From Glycomyces terrestris (lineage in GTDB: Bacteria > Actinomycetota > Actinomycetes > Mycobacteriales > Micromonosporaceae): a DNA stretch of 64,000 bases. Positions 34,045 through 42,299 of the stretch are shown in pieces. The notes beneath the pieces were generated by a model. The model worked only from the letters and a program-made list of their open reading frames with translations. It did no database searches and had not been told where the DNA came from. Numbering within the stretch: the stretch's first letter is position 1; the number at the start of each line of letters is the position of its first letter. The position numbers were made by a program, and so were the translations under genes. The stretch covers positions 124,001 to 188,000 of the forward strand of contig NZ_RSEB01000006.1 in NCBI RefSeq assembly GCF_003933745.1, read 5' to 3'.

Positions 34045-34713
34045 ATGCGCGTACTGGTGGTCGAGGACGAGCGGATGCTCGCCGACGCGATCGCGAAGGG
34101 CCTGCGGGCCGAGGGCATGGCCGTCGACGTCTGCTACGACGGCGACTCGGCGCGGCTGCGCCTGGCCGCGTACGACTACGACGTGGCGGTCCTCGACCGT
34201 GACCTGCCGCGCGTCGGCGGCGACGACCTCACCCGGAAGGTGGTCGCCGGGCCGCACTCGACCCGGGTCCTCATGCTCACGGTCTCCTCCGGCGTCGACG
34301 ACCGCGTCCGCGGCCTGTCCATCGGCGCCGACGACTACCTCGGCAAGCCGTTCGCGTTCAGCGAGCTCGTGGCCCGCGTCCGGGCCCTGGCGCGGCGCGC
34401 CGCCCCGGCCGCGCCGCCGGTCCTCGAACGGGCGGGGATCAGGCTCGACACCGCCGGCCGCCAGGCCTTCCGCGGCGGCCGGTACGTGCCGCTGTCCAAG
34501 AAGGAGTTCGGCGTCCTCGCCGAGCTGCTGCGCCCCGGCGCGGCCGTCGTCTCCTCCGAGCGCCTGCTCGAGAAGGTCTGGGACGAGCACATCGACCCGG
34601 CCACGAACGTGGTCCGGGTGACGATGATGACGCTGCGCCGCAAGCTGGGCGACCCGCCCGTCATCGAGACCGTCCCGGGTTCGGGCTACGTCGTCAGGGA
34701 GGACCGGCCATGA
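34045..34713 (+). CDS. OmpR/PhoB-family response regulator
   Basis: The 222-aa regulator has a receiver domain with acidic pair E7-D8, phospho-acceptor Asp51 (VAVLDRDLP) and conserved Lys in LGKPF. A winged-helix effector domain lies at about 130-220 (YVPLSKKEFGVLAELL, NVVRVTMMTLRRKLGDPPVIETVPGSGYVV). GGAGGAG is about 6 nt before the ATG. It is coupled to the kinase gene by ATGA. It is divergent from the MacB-type operon and likely controls it through the GCTTAC repeat. Confidence 0.94.
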   Translation: MRVLVVEDERMLADAIAKGLRAEGMAVDVCYDGDSARLRLAAYDYDVAVLDRDLPRVGGDDLTRKVVAGPHSTRVLMLTVSSGVDDRVRGLSIGADDYLGKPFAFSELVARVRALARRAAPAAPPVLERAGIRLDTAGRQAFRGGRYVPLSKKEFGVLAELLRPGAAVVSSERLLEKVWDEHIDPATNVVRVTMMTLRRKLGDPPVIETVPGSGYVVREDRP

Positions 34714-35858
34714 GGCTCCGCACGAGGCTCACCCTCTGGTACGGCGGCGCGTTCTTCGCCGCCGGCGCCGTGCTCGTCACCGTCGTGTACCTGATCGTGC
34801 GCAGCCGCATCGCCGACAACCTGCCGCAGTCGGACGACTCGCTCGACGCGATCATGGACGCCCGCGAGCACTTCGGCGCGTCCGGCGAGGAGCTCGCCGC
34901 CCTCGTCGAGACGGTCGTGCGGCGCCAGCAGGAGGCGAACGCCGCGACCCTCCAGGCGGTCCTGCTCGGCTCGATCGTCGCGCTCCTCGTCGTGGGCCTC
35001 CTCGCGGTCGCCTTCGGCTCCCTCATGGCCGGGCGGGTCCTGCGCCCGATCGACGCGATCACCGCCACCGCGCAGCGCGTCGCCGACCGCTCCCTCCACG
35101 AGCGCATCAACCTCGAGGGCCCGAGCGACGAGCTCAAGCGCCTCGCCGACACCTTCGACGGGATGCTGGCCCGCCTCGACCGCGCCTTCGAGGGCCAGCG
35201 CCGCTTCGTCGCCAACGCCTCCCACGAGCTCAAGACGCCCTTGGCGATCAACCGGACCCTCCTGGAGGTGGCCGCGGCCGAACCCGATGCGGGCCAAGGC
35301 GTGCGGAGCCTCGCCGCGAACCTCCTGGCCGTCAACGAGCGGCACGAGCGCCTCATCGACGGCCTGCTCACCCTCGCCGGCGCCGACCGGGCCCCCGCCG
35401 ACCCCGCGCCGGTCGACCTGGCCGACATCGCCGCCCACGTCGCGGCCCAGTTCGCCGCCGAGGCCGCCGCCTCCGGCGTGACCGTGGACCTCGACGCCGC
35501 CGAAGCGGTGGCCGTCGGCGACGCCGCCCTCCTGGAGCGCCTCGTCGCCAACCTCGTCGCGAACGGCATCCGCCACAACCACCCCGGCGGCACCCTCGCG
35601 GTCGCCACCGCGACCGCCGCGGGCCGCGCCCGCCTCACCGTCGCCAACACCGGCCCCGCCGTGGCCGCCTACGAGATCGACGCCCTCTTCCAGCCGTTCC
35701 GCCGCGGCGAGGGCCGCGACCGGATCGAGTCCGTCCGCGGCGTCGGCCTCGGACTCTCCATCGTGGAGTCGGTGGCTCGCGTCCACGACGCGGCGCTGAC
35801 CGCCGTCCCGAACCCGGGCGGCGGCCTGCGCGTCACCGCGGAGTTCCCCGCGCCCTAG
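34710..35858 (+). CDS. Sensor histidine kinase (HAMP-HisKA-HATPase)
   Basis: The 382-aa kinase has two membrane helices (about 12-31 and 84-105) bounding a short extracellular loop of about 50 residues, then HAMP (about 106-158). The phospho-acceptor is His172 in FVANASHELKTPLAINR. The ATPase N-box is NLVANGIRHNHPGG and the G2 region GVGLGLSIV. It is translationally coupled to the OmpR-type regulator. The small sensor loop suits detection of a membrane-active compound, consistent with the divergent efflux operon. Confidence 0.93.
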   Translation: MRLRTRLTLWYGGAFFAAGAVLVTVVYLIVRSRIADNLPQSDDSLDAIMDAREHFGASGEELAALVETVVRRQQEANAATLQAVLLGSIVALLVVGLLAVAFGSLMAGRVLRPIDAITATAQRVADRSLHERINLEGPSDELKRLADTFDGMLARLDRAFEGQRRFVANASHELKTPLAINRTLLEVAAAEPDAGQGVRSLAANLLAVNERHERLIDGLLTLAGADRAPADPAPVDLADIAAHVAAQFAAEAAASGVTVDLDAAEAVAVGDAALLERLVANLVANGIRHNHPGGTLAVATATAAGRARLTVANTGPAVAAYEIDALFQPFRRGEGRDRIESVRGVGLGLSIVESVARVHDAALTAVPNPGGGLRVTAEFPAP

Positions 35859-35979
35859 CGCGCGCCTCCGAGGCCGGTCGGCCGCGGCCCTCTTGTGACC
35901 GAACGCATTCCGAATGGTCTCGTTGATCCGCAAATGTATTGGTAGCGTGGCCCGCAAGTCTCGCAAAGGAGCTGTTCAC

Positions 35980-36351
35980 ATGGCACGAGCCGTTCGCACG
36001 ACCCGCACCATCGCCGCGCTCGCCCTCGCCCTCGGCGCCGCGTTCTCCCTCTCCGCCTGCGGTGAAGGGGAACTGCCGATCGACACGCCCACCTTCCCCG
36101 ACCTGGAGGACTCGCTCGAGAGCCTCGCCCCCGACTTCCCGACCGACGTCGCCGCCGACCTCCAGGAGCTCGCCCCCGACCTCTCGGCCGCCGAGATCGT
36201 CGACGGCGCGCAGCAGCTGTGCCAGTCCGCCGCCGAGGGCGCCGACGAGGAGCAGCTCGCCCGCGACGCCGCCTCCCTCTTCGGCGTCGAGGAGGCCGAA
36301 GGCCCCACCGTCGTCGAGACCGTCCAGCCCTACTGCGACGTGATCGGCTGA
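35980..36351 (+). CDS. Small acidic lipoprotein, unknown function
   Basis: The 123-aa precursor has a lipobox LSAC (Cys27) after a typical hydrophobic signal. The mature part is acidic and helical, with two more cysteines (QLC and PYC) that may pair. No family was recognised. ATG 35980 has AAAGGAG 8 nt upstream; the longer in-frame start at 35914 is not supported. It is followed by one of the strongest hairpins in the window. Confidence 0.75.
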   Translation: MARAVRTTRTIAALALALGAAFSLSACGEGELPIDTPTFPDLEDSLESLAPDFPTDVAADLQELAPDLSAAEIVDGAQQLCQSAAEGADEEQLARDAASLFGVEEAEGPTVVETVQPYCDVIG

Positions 36352-36390
36352 CCCCGCGCCGGCGCACGGCGCGCCGGCAGCAGACGCCGC

Positions 36391-36424
36391 GAAGCTCCGC
36401 ACTGTCCACTCAGTGCGGAGCTTC
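36391..36424 (+). terminator. Strong hairpin terminator
   Basis: A perfect 14-bp stem GAAGCTCCGCACTG / CAGTGCGGAGCTTC with a 6-nt loop (TCCACT) lies 40 bp after the lipoprotein stop. Confidence 0.8.
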
Positions 36425-36577
36425 AGTGCGTTTCCACCGTGAGGAGGGTAGAGCGCGCCAATTGACAACAAGCTTTCTAGCAGGGCGGAAATAGTCGGAA
36501 TACCGAATTCAACCGCGAAAACGCGTGACCGTATCATAATCCGATCGAACGCTCCTGTACTGGAAGGATCACTCCCG

Positions 36578-37249
36578 GTGCCCGACGCGCCCACCCCCCG
36601 GCTGGTGTACGACGCCTTTCTCATCACCGCATACCACGACTTCTACAAGCCCGCGGTCGCGCCTCGCGTGATCGGCCTGGGTCTCGGCGCGGCACTGCTG
36701 GCGGAGCTGGTGTTCTCGGGCCACCTCGCGGTGCGCAGCCACGAGGGCCGGGACCTGGTGCTCTCCGAGCCCCGCGGCGGCCCGCCGCGCGACTCGCTCG
36801 GCCTGTGGCTCACCGAACTCGTCCAAGGCGAGCCCGAGCACCTCGCGGTGCCCGACTGGCTCGAGTACCTCGCGATCGCCGACACCCAGACCAAGACCGC
36901 CGAGCACATGGTCGTGGCCGGCCTCATGGTGCGCGGGGAGCAGCGCAGCCGCTGGCTCGGGAAGGTCCAGGTCACCTACGACGCGGCCGACGCCCTCATC
37001 GCCCAGGCGCCGCTCGCCCGGCTGCGCCGCTACCTGTCCACGATGGACCGACGAATGCCCCTGCTCGACGCATTCCTCCTCGCCCTCACCGAGGCCGTCG
37101 GCCTGTCGAAATCGCTGTACTCCCAGATGCCCTCCGGCGCGCGCGAATACGCCGAGGGCCACCTGAGAGTGCTGCCCGCCCCGCTCCAGGCGATCCGCGG
37201 GCACCTCACCGCCGCGGTGGCGGACACCGCCATCACCGGCAACCTCTAG
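36578..37249 (+). CDS. GPP34 (Golgi phosphoprotein 3-like) family protein
   Basis: The 223-aa all-helical protein matches the GPP34 pattern: LVYDAFLITAYHD, VIGLGLGAALLAELVFSGHLAV, DSLGLWLTELVQ, LTEAVGLSKSLYSQM. Eukaryotic homologues bind phosphatidylinositol-4-phosphate; actinobacterial members are cytosolic with unknown roles, often in stress or development. GTG 36578 has GGAAGGA 9 nt upstream. The upstream 150 bp is AT-rich, with a -10-like TATCAT at 36532-36537. It is followed after 27 bp by an APC permease gene. Confidence 0.87.
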   Translation: MPDAPTPRLVYDAFLITAYHDFYKPAVAPRVIGLGLGAALLAELVFSGHLAVRSHEGRDLVLSEPRGGPPRDSLGLWLTELVQGEPEHLAVPDWLEYLAIADTQTKTAEHMVVAGLMVRGEQRSRWLGKVQVTYDAADALIAQAPLARLRRYLSTMDRRMPLLDAFLLALTEAVGLSKSLYSQMPSGAREYAEGHLRVLPAPLQAIRGHLTAAVADTAITGNL

Positions 37250-37276
37250 ATATTGCGAGATTAGGAGTCACGCCCC

Positions 37277-38776
37277 ATGTCAGCTCCCTCACCCGCAAGC
37301 GCGGTCCAGTCAGCGCTGGCCCGAGACAAGCTCGGAACGCTCAGCCTCCTCCACTTCTCCCTCACCGCCGCGACGCCGCTGACGGTGATCGCCGGCGGCG
37401 TCGTCGTCATGTTCGCCGTGGCCGGCCAGATCGGCATCCCGCTCGGGTACGTGATCATCGCGGTCTCCCTGTGGCTGTTCAGCGTCGGCTACACCGCGAT
37501 GGCCCGGCACATCGCCAACGCCGGCGCGATGTACGCGTTCGTCGCCCGGGGCCTGGGCCGGGTCCCCGGCGTCGCCGCCGCGTGGGTCGCCGCCACCTCC
37601 TACTGCGCCCTCCAGGCGAGCCTCTACGGCCTCCTCGGCTTCACCGCCCAGGGCCTGATCGCCCGCGCCGGCCTCGACCTGCCCTGGTGGGTCTGGGCAC
37701 TCGTCGCCTGGGCCCTGGTCGGCCTCCTCGGCACCCGCGCCGTCGACATCAACGCCAAGGTCCTGGCCGTGCTCCTCACCGTCGAGGTCGCGGTCATCCT
37801 CATGTTCAGCGCCTCGAACTTCGCCAACGCCGCCGACGGGCTCTCGTTCGGCGCGTTCGCCCCGACCGCCCTCAGCGGCGAGGCCGCCGGCGCCGTGCTC
37901 GCCCTCGCCGTCATCGGCTTCATCGGCTTCGAGTCGCCAACCGTCTACGGCGAGGAGGCGCGCGATCGCAAGCGCACCGTCGCCCGCGCCACCCTCGCCA
38001 CGATCGGCGTCCTCGCGTTCGTCTACATCGCCTCGTCCTGGTCGATCATCACCGCCGTCGGCGACGACCAGGTGGTCGCGGCCGCCACCGGCGACCTCGA
38101 CCTCATGTTCACCCTCGCCGGCGAGCAGCTCGGGAGCGCGTGGGTCACCATCGGCCAGGTCCTCCTCCTCACCTCGGTCACCGCCGCGGCCCTGAGCTTC
38201 CACAACACCACCGCCCGCTACCTGTTCGCGCTCGGCCGCGAGCAGGTCCTCTTCACCTGGCTCGGCCGCACCTCGGTGCGCACCTGCGCCCCCGTCGCCG
38301 CCTCGGTCACCCAGACCGTCGCCGGCGGCCTCGTGCTCGTGCTGTGGGCCGTCCTCGAACTCGACCCGGTGGTGCACCTCTTCTACTACCTCGGCACGGC
38401 CTCGGGCATCGGCCTCATCGCCCTCATCCTGACCTGCGCCGTCGCGGTCCTGGTGTACTTCGCGCGGGATCGGCGCGACGAGTCCGCCTGGTCCGCCCGC
38501 ATCGCGCCCGTCCTGGCCGTCCTGGCCATGGCCGGGGTCCTGTACCTGTCGGTCCTCCACTTCCACACCCTCCTCGGGGTCGAGAAGGGATCGCTCCTGC
38601 CCAAGCTGGTGCCGATCGTGTTCGCGGCGCTCGCGCTCCTGGGCGCGGCCTGGGGCCTGTTCCTCAAGCGCGCCCGCCCGGAGGTCTACGCGGGGATCGG
38701 GCACGGCGCGAAGGCGCCCCTGGTCCAGGCGGCCGAGCGGGCCGCCGTCCCGGTGGGGGCCGCCGGTGAGCGTTAG
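37277..38776 (+). CDS. APC superfamily amino acid permease
   Basis: This 499-aa protein has about twelve transmembrane helices and the APC N-terminal signature (TAATPLTVIAGGVVVMFAVAGQIGIPLGYVI). The helix-6 region contains GFIGFESPTVYGEEARDRKRTVARATL, typical of amino-acid/polyamine permeases. It probably imports an amino acid or amine by cation symport; the substrate is not predictable. It lies 27 bp after GPP34 and overlaps the GNAT gene by 11 bp. Confidence 0.9.
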   Translation: MSAPSPASAVQSALARDKLGTLSLLHFSLTAATPLTVIAGGVVVMFAVAGQIGIPLGYVIIAVSLWLFSVGYTAMARHIANAGAMYAFVARGLGRVPGVAAAWVAATSYCALQASLYGLLGFTAQGLIARAGLDLPWWVWALVAWALVGLLGTRAVDINAKVLAVLLTVEVAVILMFSASNFANAADGLSFGAFAPTALSGEAAGAVLALAVIGFIGFESPTVYGEEARDRKRTVARATLATIGVLAFVYIASSWSIITAVGDDQVVAAATGDLDLMFTLAGEQLGSAWVTIGQVLLLTSVTAAALSFHNTTARYLFALGREQVLFTWLGRTSVRTCAPVAASVTQTVAGGLVLVLWAVLELDPVVHLFYYLGTASGIGLIALILTCAVAVLVYFARDRRDESAWSARIAPVLAVLAMAGVLYLSVLHFHTLLGVEKGSLLPKLVPIVFAALALLGAAWGLFLKRARPEVYAGIGHGAKAPLVQAAERAAVPVGAAGER

Positions 38777-39338
38777 CGCGTACGGGGCCGTGGCGGCGAT
38801 GCTCGCCGACGAGTTCAACGACCTGCCGACCGCCAAGTGGCTCGTGGACGACCCGGAGGAGCGCCGCAAGGCGGTCCGGGGCCAGTTCGAGCTGCTCGTG
38901 GAGCACGCGCTCGGGCACGGCGGCGTGGTCACCGCCGGCGACCTCGACGGCGCGGTGGTGTGGTTCGACCACACCGCCGGCGCGCCGCCGTTCCCCGACT
39001 ACGACGACCGGCTCCAGGCCGCCTGCGGGGTCCACGTCGAACGCTTCCGCCACCTCGACCGGGTCATGGAGGAACACCACCCCGAGACCCCGCACCACTA
39101 CGTGGCGCTGGTCGGGGTGCGCAAGGAGCGGCGCGGCAACGGGATCGCGACCGCGATGCTCCGCCGCCACCACCGCATTCTGGACCGGGACGGCATCCCC
39201 GCCTACCTGGAGGCGGTCTCGCCCGAGACCGCGAGCCTCTACGGCACCCTCGGCTACGAGCCGCTCGGCGACCGCTACGGCCTCGAGGACGGCGGCCCCT
39301 GGCTCTACCCGATGTGGCGCGAGCCCCAGACCGCATGA
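38766..39338 (+). CDS. GNAT family N-acetyltransferase
   Basis: The 190-aa protein has the acetyl-CoA loop VGVRKERRGNGIATAML (about 117-132; the R/Q-x-x-G-x-G/A form is RRGNGIA) and a C-terminal PAYLEAVSPETASLYGTLGYEPLG segment typical of GNAT motif B. It begins with GTG inside the permease gene (11-bp overlap), so the two are coupled; it might acetylate the transported amine, which is inference. A strong hairpin follows. Confidence 0.88.
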   Translation: MSVSAYGAVAAMLADEFNDLPTAKWLVDDPEERRKAVRGQFELLVEHALGHGGVVTAGDLDGAVVWFDHTAGAPPFPDYDDRLQAACGVHVERFRHLDRVMEEHHPETPHHYVALVGVRKERRGNGIATAMLRRHHRILDRDGIPAYLEAVSPETASLYGTLGYEPLGDRYGLEDGGPWLYPMWREPQTA

Positions 39339-39342
39339 CCGA

Positions 39343-39372
39343 CGGCGGCGGGCCCGGTCGGGCCCGCCGCCG
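39343..39372 (+). terminator. Hairpin terminator of GPP34-APC-GNAT operon
   Basis: A perfect 13-bp stem CGGCGGCGGGCCC / GGGCCCGCCGCCG with a GGTC loop lies right after the GNAT stop. Confidence 0.75.
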
Positions 39373-39422
39373 CGTTCCGACCGACCGACGCCGTTCTCGC
39401 GCATCCGCTCTCCCCGTCGTCC

Positions 39423-39446
39423 GTTATATTGACAGTTATATTGACA
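39423..39446 (+). repeat. Tandem 12-bp direct repeat carrying -35 elements
   Basis: GTTATATTGACA occurs twice head-to-tail (39423-39434 and 39435-39446), each ending in a consensus TTGACA. With TTGACT at 39450-39455 this makes three -35-like hexamers in 33 bp. Confidence 0.7.
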
Positions 39447-39479
39447 CACTTGACTATACAAATACCGTCTTGCTATGCT
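39441..39479 (+). promoter_or_regulatory. Promoter(s) of CBM2-SGNH esterase gene
   Basis: Two overlapping promoters are visible: TTGACA (39441-39446) -16 bp- TACCGT (39463-39468), and TTGACT (39450-39455) -18 bp- TATGCT (39474-39479). The expected transcription start is just upstream of the CebR-like operator. Confidence 0.6.
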
Positions 39480-39492
39480 CTCCACATTGAAC

Positions 39493-39506
39493 TGGGAGCG
39501 CTCCCT
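39493..39506. promoter_or_regulatory. CebR-type (LacI family) operator
   Basis: TGGGAGCGCTCCCT differs at one end base from TGGGAGCGCTCCCA, the established binding site of the cellobiose-responsive repressor CebR in Streptomyces. The 12-bp core is perfectly palindromic. It lies about 15 bp downstream of the TATGCT -10, a classic repression position, and 30 bp before the start of a cellulose-binding esterase gene. Confidence 0.8.
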
Positions 39507-39535
39507 TGCTCCTGGAGCACCCGAAGGAGCATGGG

Positions 39536-40612
39536 ATGCGAAGAACGAGGATCACCGCCGTCGCGGCCGCCGCCGCGACGGCGTTCGGCGTCGGCGCCCT
39601 GGTGCTCGGCCCGGCGGACCTGGCACTCGCCGAGGACGGATGCGAGGTCGACTACACGGTGGTCGGCAGCTGGGGCTCGGGCTTCCAGGCCAACGTCGCG
39701 ATCACCGCGGGCGAGGCCATCGACGGCTGGGACCTGGAGTGGACCTTCCCGTCCGGCACGACCGTCTCCAGCGCCTGGAACGTGTCCTGGAGCCAGAGCG
39801 GCACCGCCTTCACCGGCGCCGACGTCGGCTGGAACGGCGCGATCGCCGCCGGTCGGACCCGCGAGGTCTTCGGCTTCATCGGCTCCGGCAGCGCCGCCGC
39901 CCCCACCGGGATCTCGATCAACGGCGACCTGTGCGACGGCCAGGTCGACCCCACCGACCCGCCCACCAGCGAGGACCCGACCGACCCGCCCGGCGGGCCC
40001 GTGACGATCATGCCGCTCGGCGACTCGATCACCGGCAGCCCCGGCTGCTGGCGCGGCAACCTCTGGCAGCTCCTCGACCAGGCCGGCCACGACGTCGACT
40101 TCGTCGGCTCGCTCTCCCAGGCGTGCAACCCGGCCGGCTCCGACCCCGACCACGAGGGCCACGGCGGCTTCCTCGTCACCCAGTCGGTGAACAACGGCAG
40201 CGTGCGTGGCTGGCTCGACCAGAACACCCCCGACGTGCTCCTGCTCCACTTCGCCACCAACGACGTCTGGTCCTCGATCCCGCCGGCCACCATCCTCGCC
40301 GCGTACACGACCATCGTGGAGGATCTGCGCGAGCGCAACCCCGACGCGATCATCCTGGCCGCGCAGCTCATCCCGCTGGCGCCGAGCAACTGCGCCGACT
40401 GCCCGCAGCGCACGGTGGACTTCAACGCCCAGATCCCCGCCTGGGCCGCCGCGCACTCCACCGCCCGGTCGCCGATCGTCGTGGTGGACCAGCACACCGG
40501 CTGGGTCCCCTCGGTCGACACCTACGACGGCGTCCACCCCGACGAGGACGGCTACGTCAAGCTCGCCGCCAACTGGTTCGCGGCCCTCGACCCGATCCTC
40601 GACGCCTCCTAG
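39536..40612 (+). CDS. Secreted SGNH/GDSL esterase (CE3-like) with N-terminal CBM2
   Basis: The 358-aa precursor has a signal peptide (to about residue 32). A CBM2 cellulose-binding domain (about 36-133) is bounded by the typical Cys pair with exposed Trp residues, followed by an acidic Pro/Thr linker (DPTDPPTSEDPTDPP). The SGNH hydrolase domain has GDSIT (Ser164), HFATND block III and DGVHPDEDGY (Asp331, His334). It is likely an acetyl xylan esterase or related deacetylase acting on plant cell wall. ATG 39536 was chosen for AAGGAG 6 nt upstream. It is probably repressed by a CebR-like regulator. Confidence 0.9.
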   Translation: MRRTRITAVAAAAATAFGVGALVLGPADLALAEDGCEVDYTVVGSWGSGFQANVAITAGEAIDGWDLEWTFPSGTTVSSAWNVSWSQSGTAFTGADVGWNGAIAAGRTREVFGFIGSGSAAAPTGISINGDLCDGQVDPTDPPTSEDPTDPPGGPVTIMPLGDSITGSPGCWRGNLWQLLDQAGHDVDFVGSLSQACNPAGSDPDHEGHGGFLVTQSVNNGSVRGWLDQNTPDVLLLHFATNDVWSSIPPATILAAYTTIVEDLRERNPDAIILAAQLIPLAPSNCADCPQRTVDFNAQIPAWAAAHSTARSPIVVVDQHTGWVPSVDTYDGVHPDEDGYVKLAANWFAALDPILDAS

Positions 40613-40621
40613 ACACCCCGG

Positions 40622-40664
40622 CGCCGACGGCGCCCGGTCCTTCGCCGGCCGGGCGCCGTCGGCG
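40622..40664. terminator. Bidirectional hairpin terminator
   Basis: A stem of 16 bp (40622-40637 with 40649-40664; core GACGGCGCCCGG / CCGGGCGCCGTC) and an 11-nt loop lies between the convergent esterase and GH30 genes. Confidence 0.8.
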
Positions 40665-40669
40665 TGCGC

Positions 40670-42127
40670 TCAGCGGCGCACGCCCTCGATCTCGAAGGTC
40701 ATGACCGTGTTCGCCGGGAACGCCCGGGAGAACCGCTTGGAGGCCACCGTGGTGTCGGTGTGCCGCGCGTAGCGCTCGGAGCCGTTCGTCTGCGTCGACC
40801 AGCGCACGGCCGTGCCGTTCGGCACCGTGCCGAACGCCGAGAGGTCGTACGTGATCGTCTGCGCCGTCCCGTAGTTCGTGGTGATGATGACGAGCTTGCC
40901 CGAAGCAGGGTCGTGCGCGGCGACCGTGTTCGCCTCGCCGCCGTCGATGATCGTCATGCCGGGCCGGATGTGCCGCGCGTACTGGGCGTACACGAAGTAC
41001 TTCGTGTTCACCGCGCCGAGCGTGCCGGTCTCGTTGTCGGCCTGGACGAGCCCCCAGCCGCCGCCGTCGAGGACCTGCCAGTAGCACCAGGCGGTCGGGT
41101 GCAGCCAGCGGAAGTCGAGGTTGAGGTTGCGCGCCAGGCGCAGGCCGGTGCCGTCGCTCTCGCCGTACTCGGAGTTCCACAGCCGCTTCCCGGCCGAGCG
41201 AACTGCGCTGTAGACGGAGTCGCGGCGACCGCCCTCGTACTGGTACCCGTGCACGTTGACCTTGGCGATCTTGCTCTTCGCGGACGCGGTGAGCCCGTTC
41301 CAGGTGCTCACGGCCTGGTCGTACAGCGACTCGTCGGAGGCGGTGATCGGCATCCACGACAATCCGCGCGCGTCGAGCTCGGTGCGCAGGTGGTCGATGA
41401 CGACCGACTGGGTCGCGACCGTGAAGTGGCACCCCTCCTGGGTCCCGGTCGCCGTCCACCAGTTGGCGATCGGCTCGTTGAACGGGTCCACGTAGTCGAA
41501 GTCGACGCCCCAGTTGTCGTGGGCGTACTTCGCGATCGTGGCCATGTAGACCGCGTGCTGCCGCCGGTTCCACGACTGGAGGTTGTCCGCGTTGCCGTCC
41601 GCGCCGCCCGCCGGGTTGTGGTTGACGCACATCCACCACATCGGGGAGTTCGAGAACAGCTCGAAGATGTTTGCGCCGCGGTCGCGGGCCTTCCACATGA
41701 GGTTGCGCTGGTTCGCGTCGACGTTCCAGTTCCAGCTCGCCGACGCCGGGTCGCTGGAGTTCCAGTCGAGCCAGTATCCGTCCATCTGCCTGGAGCGCAT
41801 CATGTTCGGGGAGACCACCATGGACTCGCCGTTGATCGAGTTCCACGAGCAGGCGCCCGCGTTGTACCGGACGATGTTCATCCCAAGGCCCGGCAGCGAG
41901 GCGCCGCCGTACGTGACGTTGTTGCGGGTGAACATCAGGTCGGCGAGGTCGTTCCGGTTCCCGAAGGCCCGGCCCCACCAGCACAGCGAGGTGCCCCAGC
42001 CCTCCCAGGTGCCCCAGGTGGTCGCCGGATTGACGGCGGTGGTGTAGTCGGCCCGGGCGGCGGCGGGCACCGCGCCCGCTGCCAGCGCCCCGGTCCCGGC
42101 GGCGGTGAAGAGTGTGCGACGGCGCAT
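40670..42127 (-). CDS. Secreted GH30 glycosidase, endo-beta-1,6-galactanase-like
   Basis: The 485-aa precursor has a signal peptide (RRRTLFTAAG, cleavage near ARA-D). The (beta/alpha)8 domain begins WGTWEGWGTSLCWWGRAFGNR, which I associate with endo-beta-1,6-galactanases of GH30. The acid/base is Glu218 (DPFNEPI) and the nucleophile Glu320 (LWNSEYGESDG). The C-terminal beta domain (about 400-485) completes the GH30 side structure. It probably hydrolyses beta-1,6-galactan side chains of type II arabinogalactan. GGAGG lies 5 nt before ATG 42127. With the GH43 arabinofuranosidase elsewhere in the window it could debranch and cut arabinogalactan. Confidence 0.85.
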   Translation of the reverse strand: MRRRTLFTAAGTGALAAGAVPAAARADYTTAVNPATTWGTWEGWGTSLCWWGRAFGNRNDLADLMFTRNNVTYGGASLPGLGMNIVRYNAGACSWNSINGESMVVSPNMMRSRQMDGYWLDWNSSDPASASWNWNVDANQRNLMWKARDRGANIFELFSNSPMWWMCVNHNPAGGADGNADNLQSWNRRQHAVYMATIAKYAHDNWGVDFDYVDPFNEPIANWWTATGTQEGCHFTVATQSVVIDHLRTELDARGLSWMPITASDESLYDQAVSTWNGLTASAKSKIAKVNVHGYQYEGGRRDSVYSAVRSAGKRLWNSEYGESDGTGLRLARNLNLDFRWLHPTAWCYWQVLDGGGWGLVQADNETGTLGAVNTKYFVYAQYARHIRPGMTIIDGGEANTVAAHDPASGKLVIITTNYGTAQTITYDLSAFGTVPNGTAVRWSTQTNGSERYARHTDTTVASKRFSRAFPANTVMTFEIEGVRR

Positions 42128-42142
42128 GCCGGCCTCCAATAC

Positions 42143-42186
42143 ATCGAGATTCGTCGATAATTTCAGACCTCGCCCCTTCAAGTCAA
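42143..42186 (-). promoter_or_regulatory. GH30 promoter with overlapping inverted repeat
   Basis: On the minus strand, -35 TTGACT (42181-42186) and -10 AATTAT (42157-42162) are 18 bp apart. An inverted repeat ATCGA-N6-TCGAT (42143-42158) covers the likely transcription start, a position suited to a repressor. Confidence 0.55.
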
Positions 42187-42299
42187 CCCCTTCGATAAAG
42201 CATGAGAATAAGTGAGCGGTCATCGGTTCGCGACTTTCCGTGACAATCCCTTGCGTTCTGTGCGACGGTGGTGACCGGTCACGAAAGGGGAGGTCAGCG

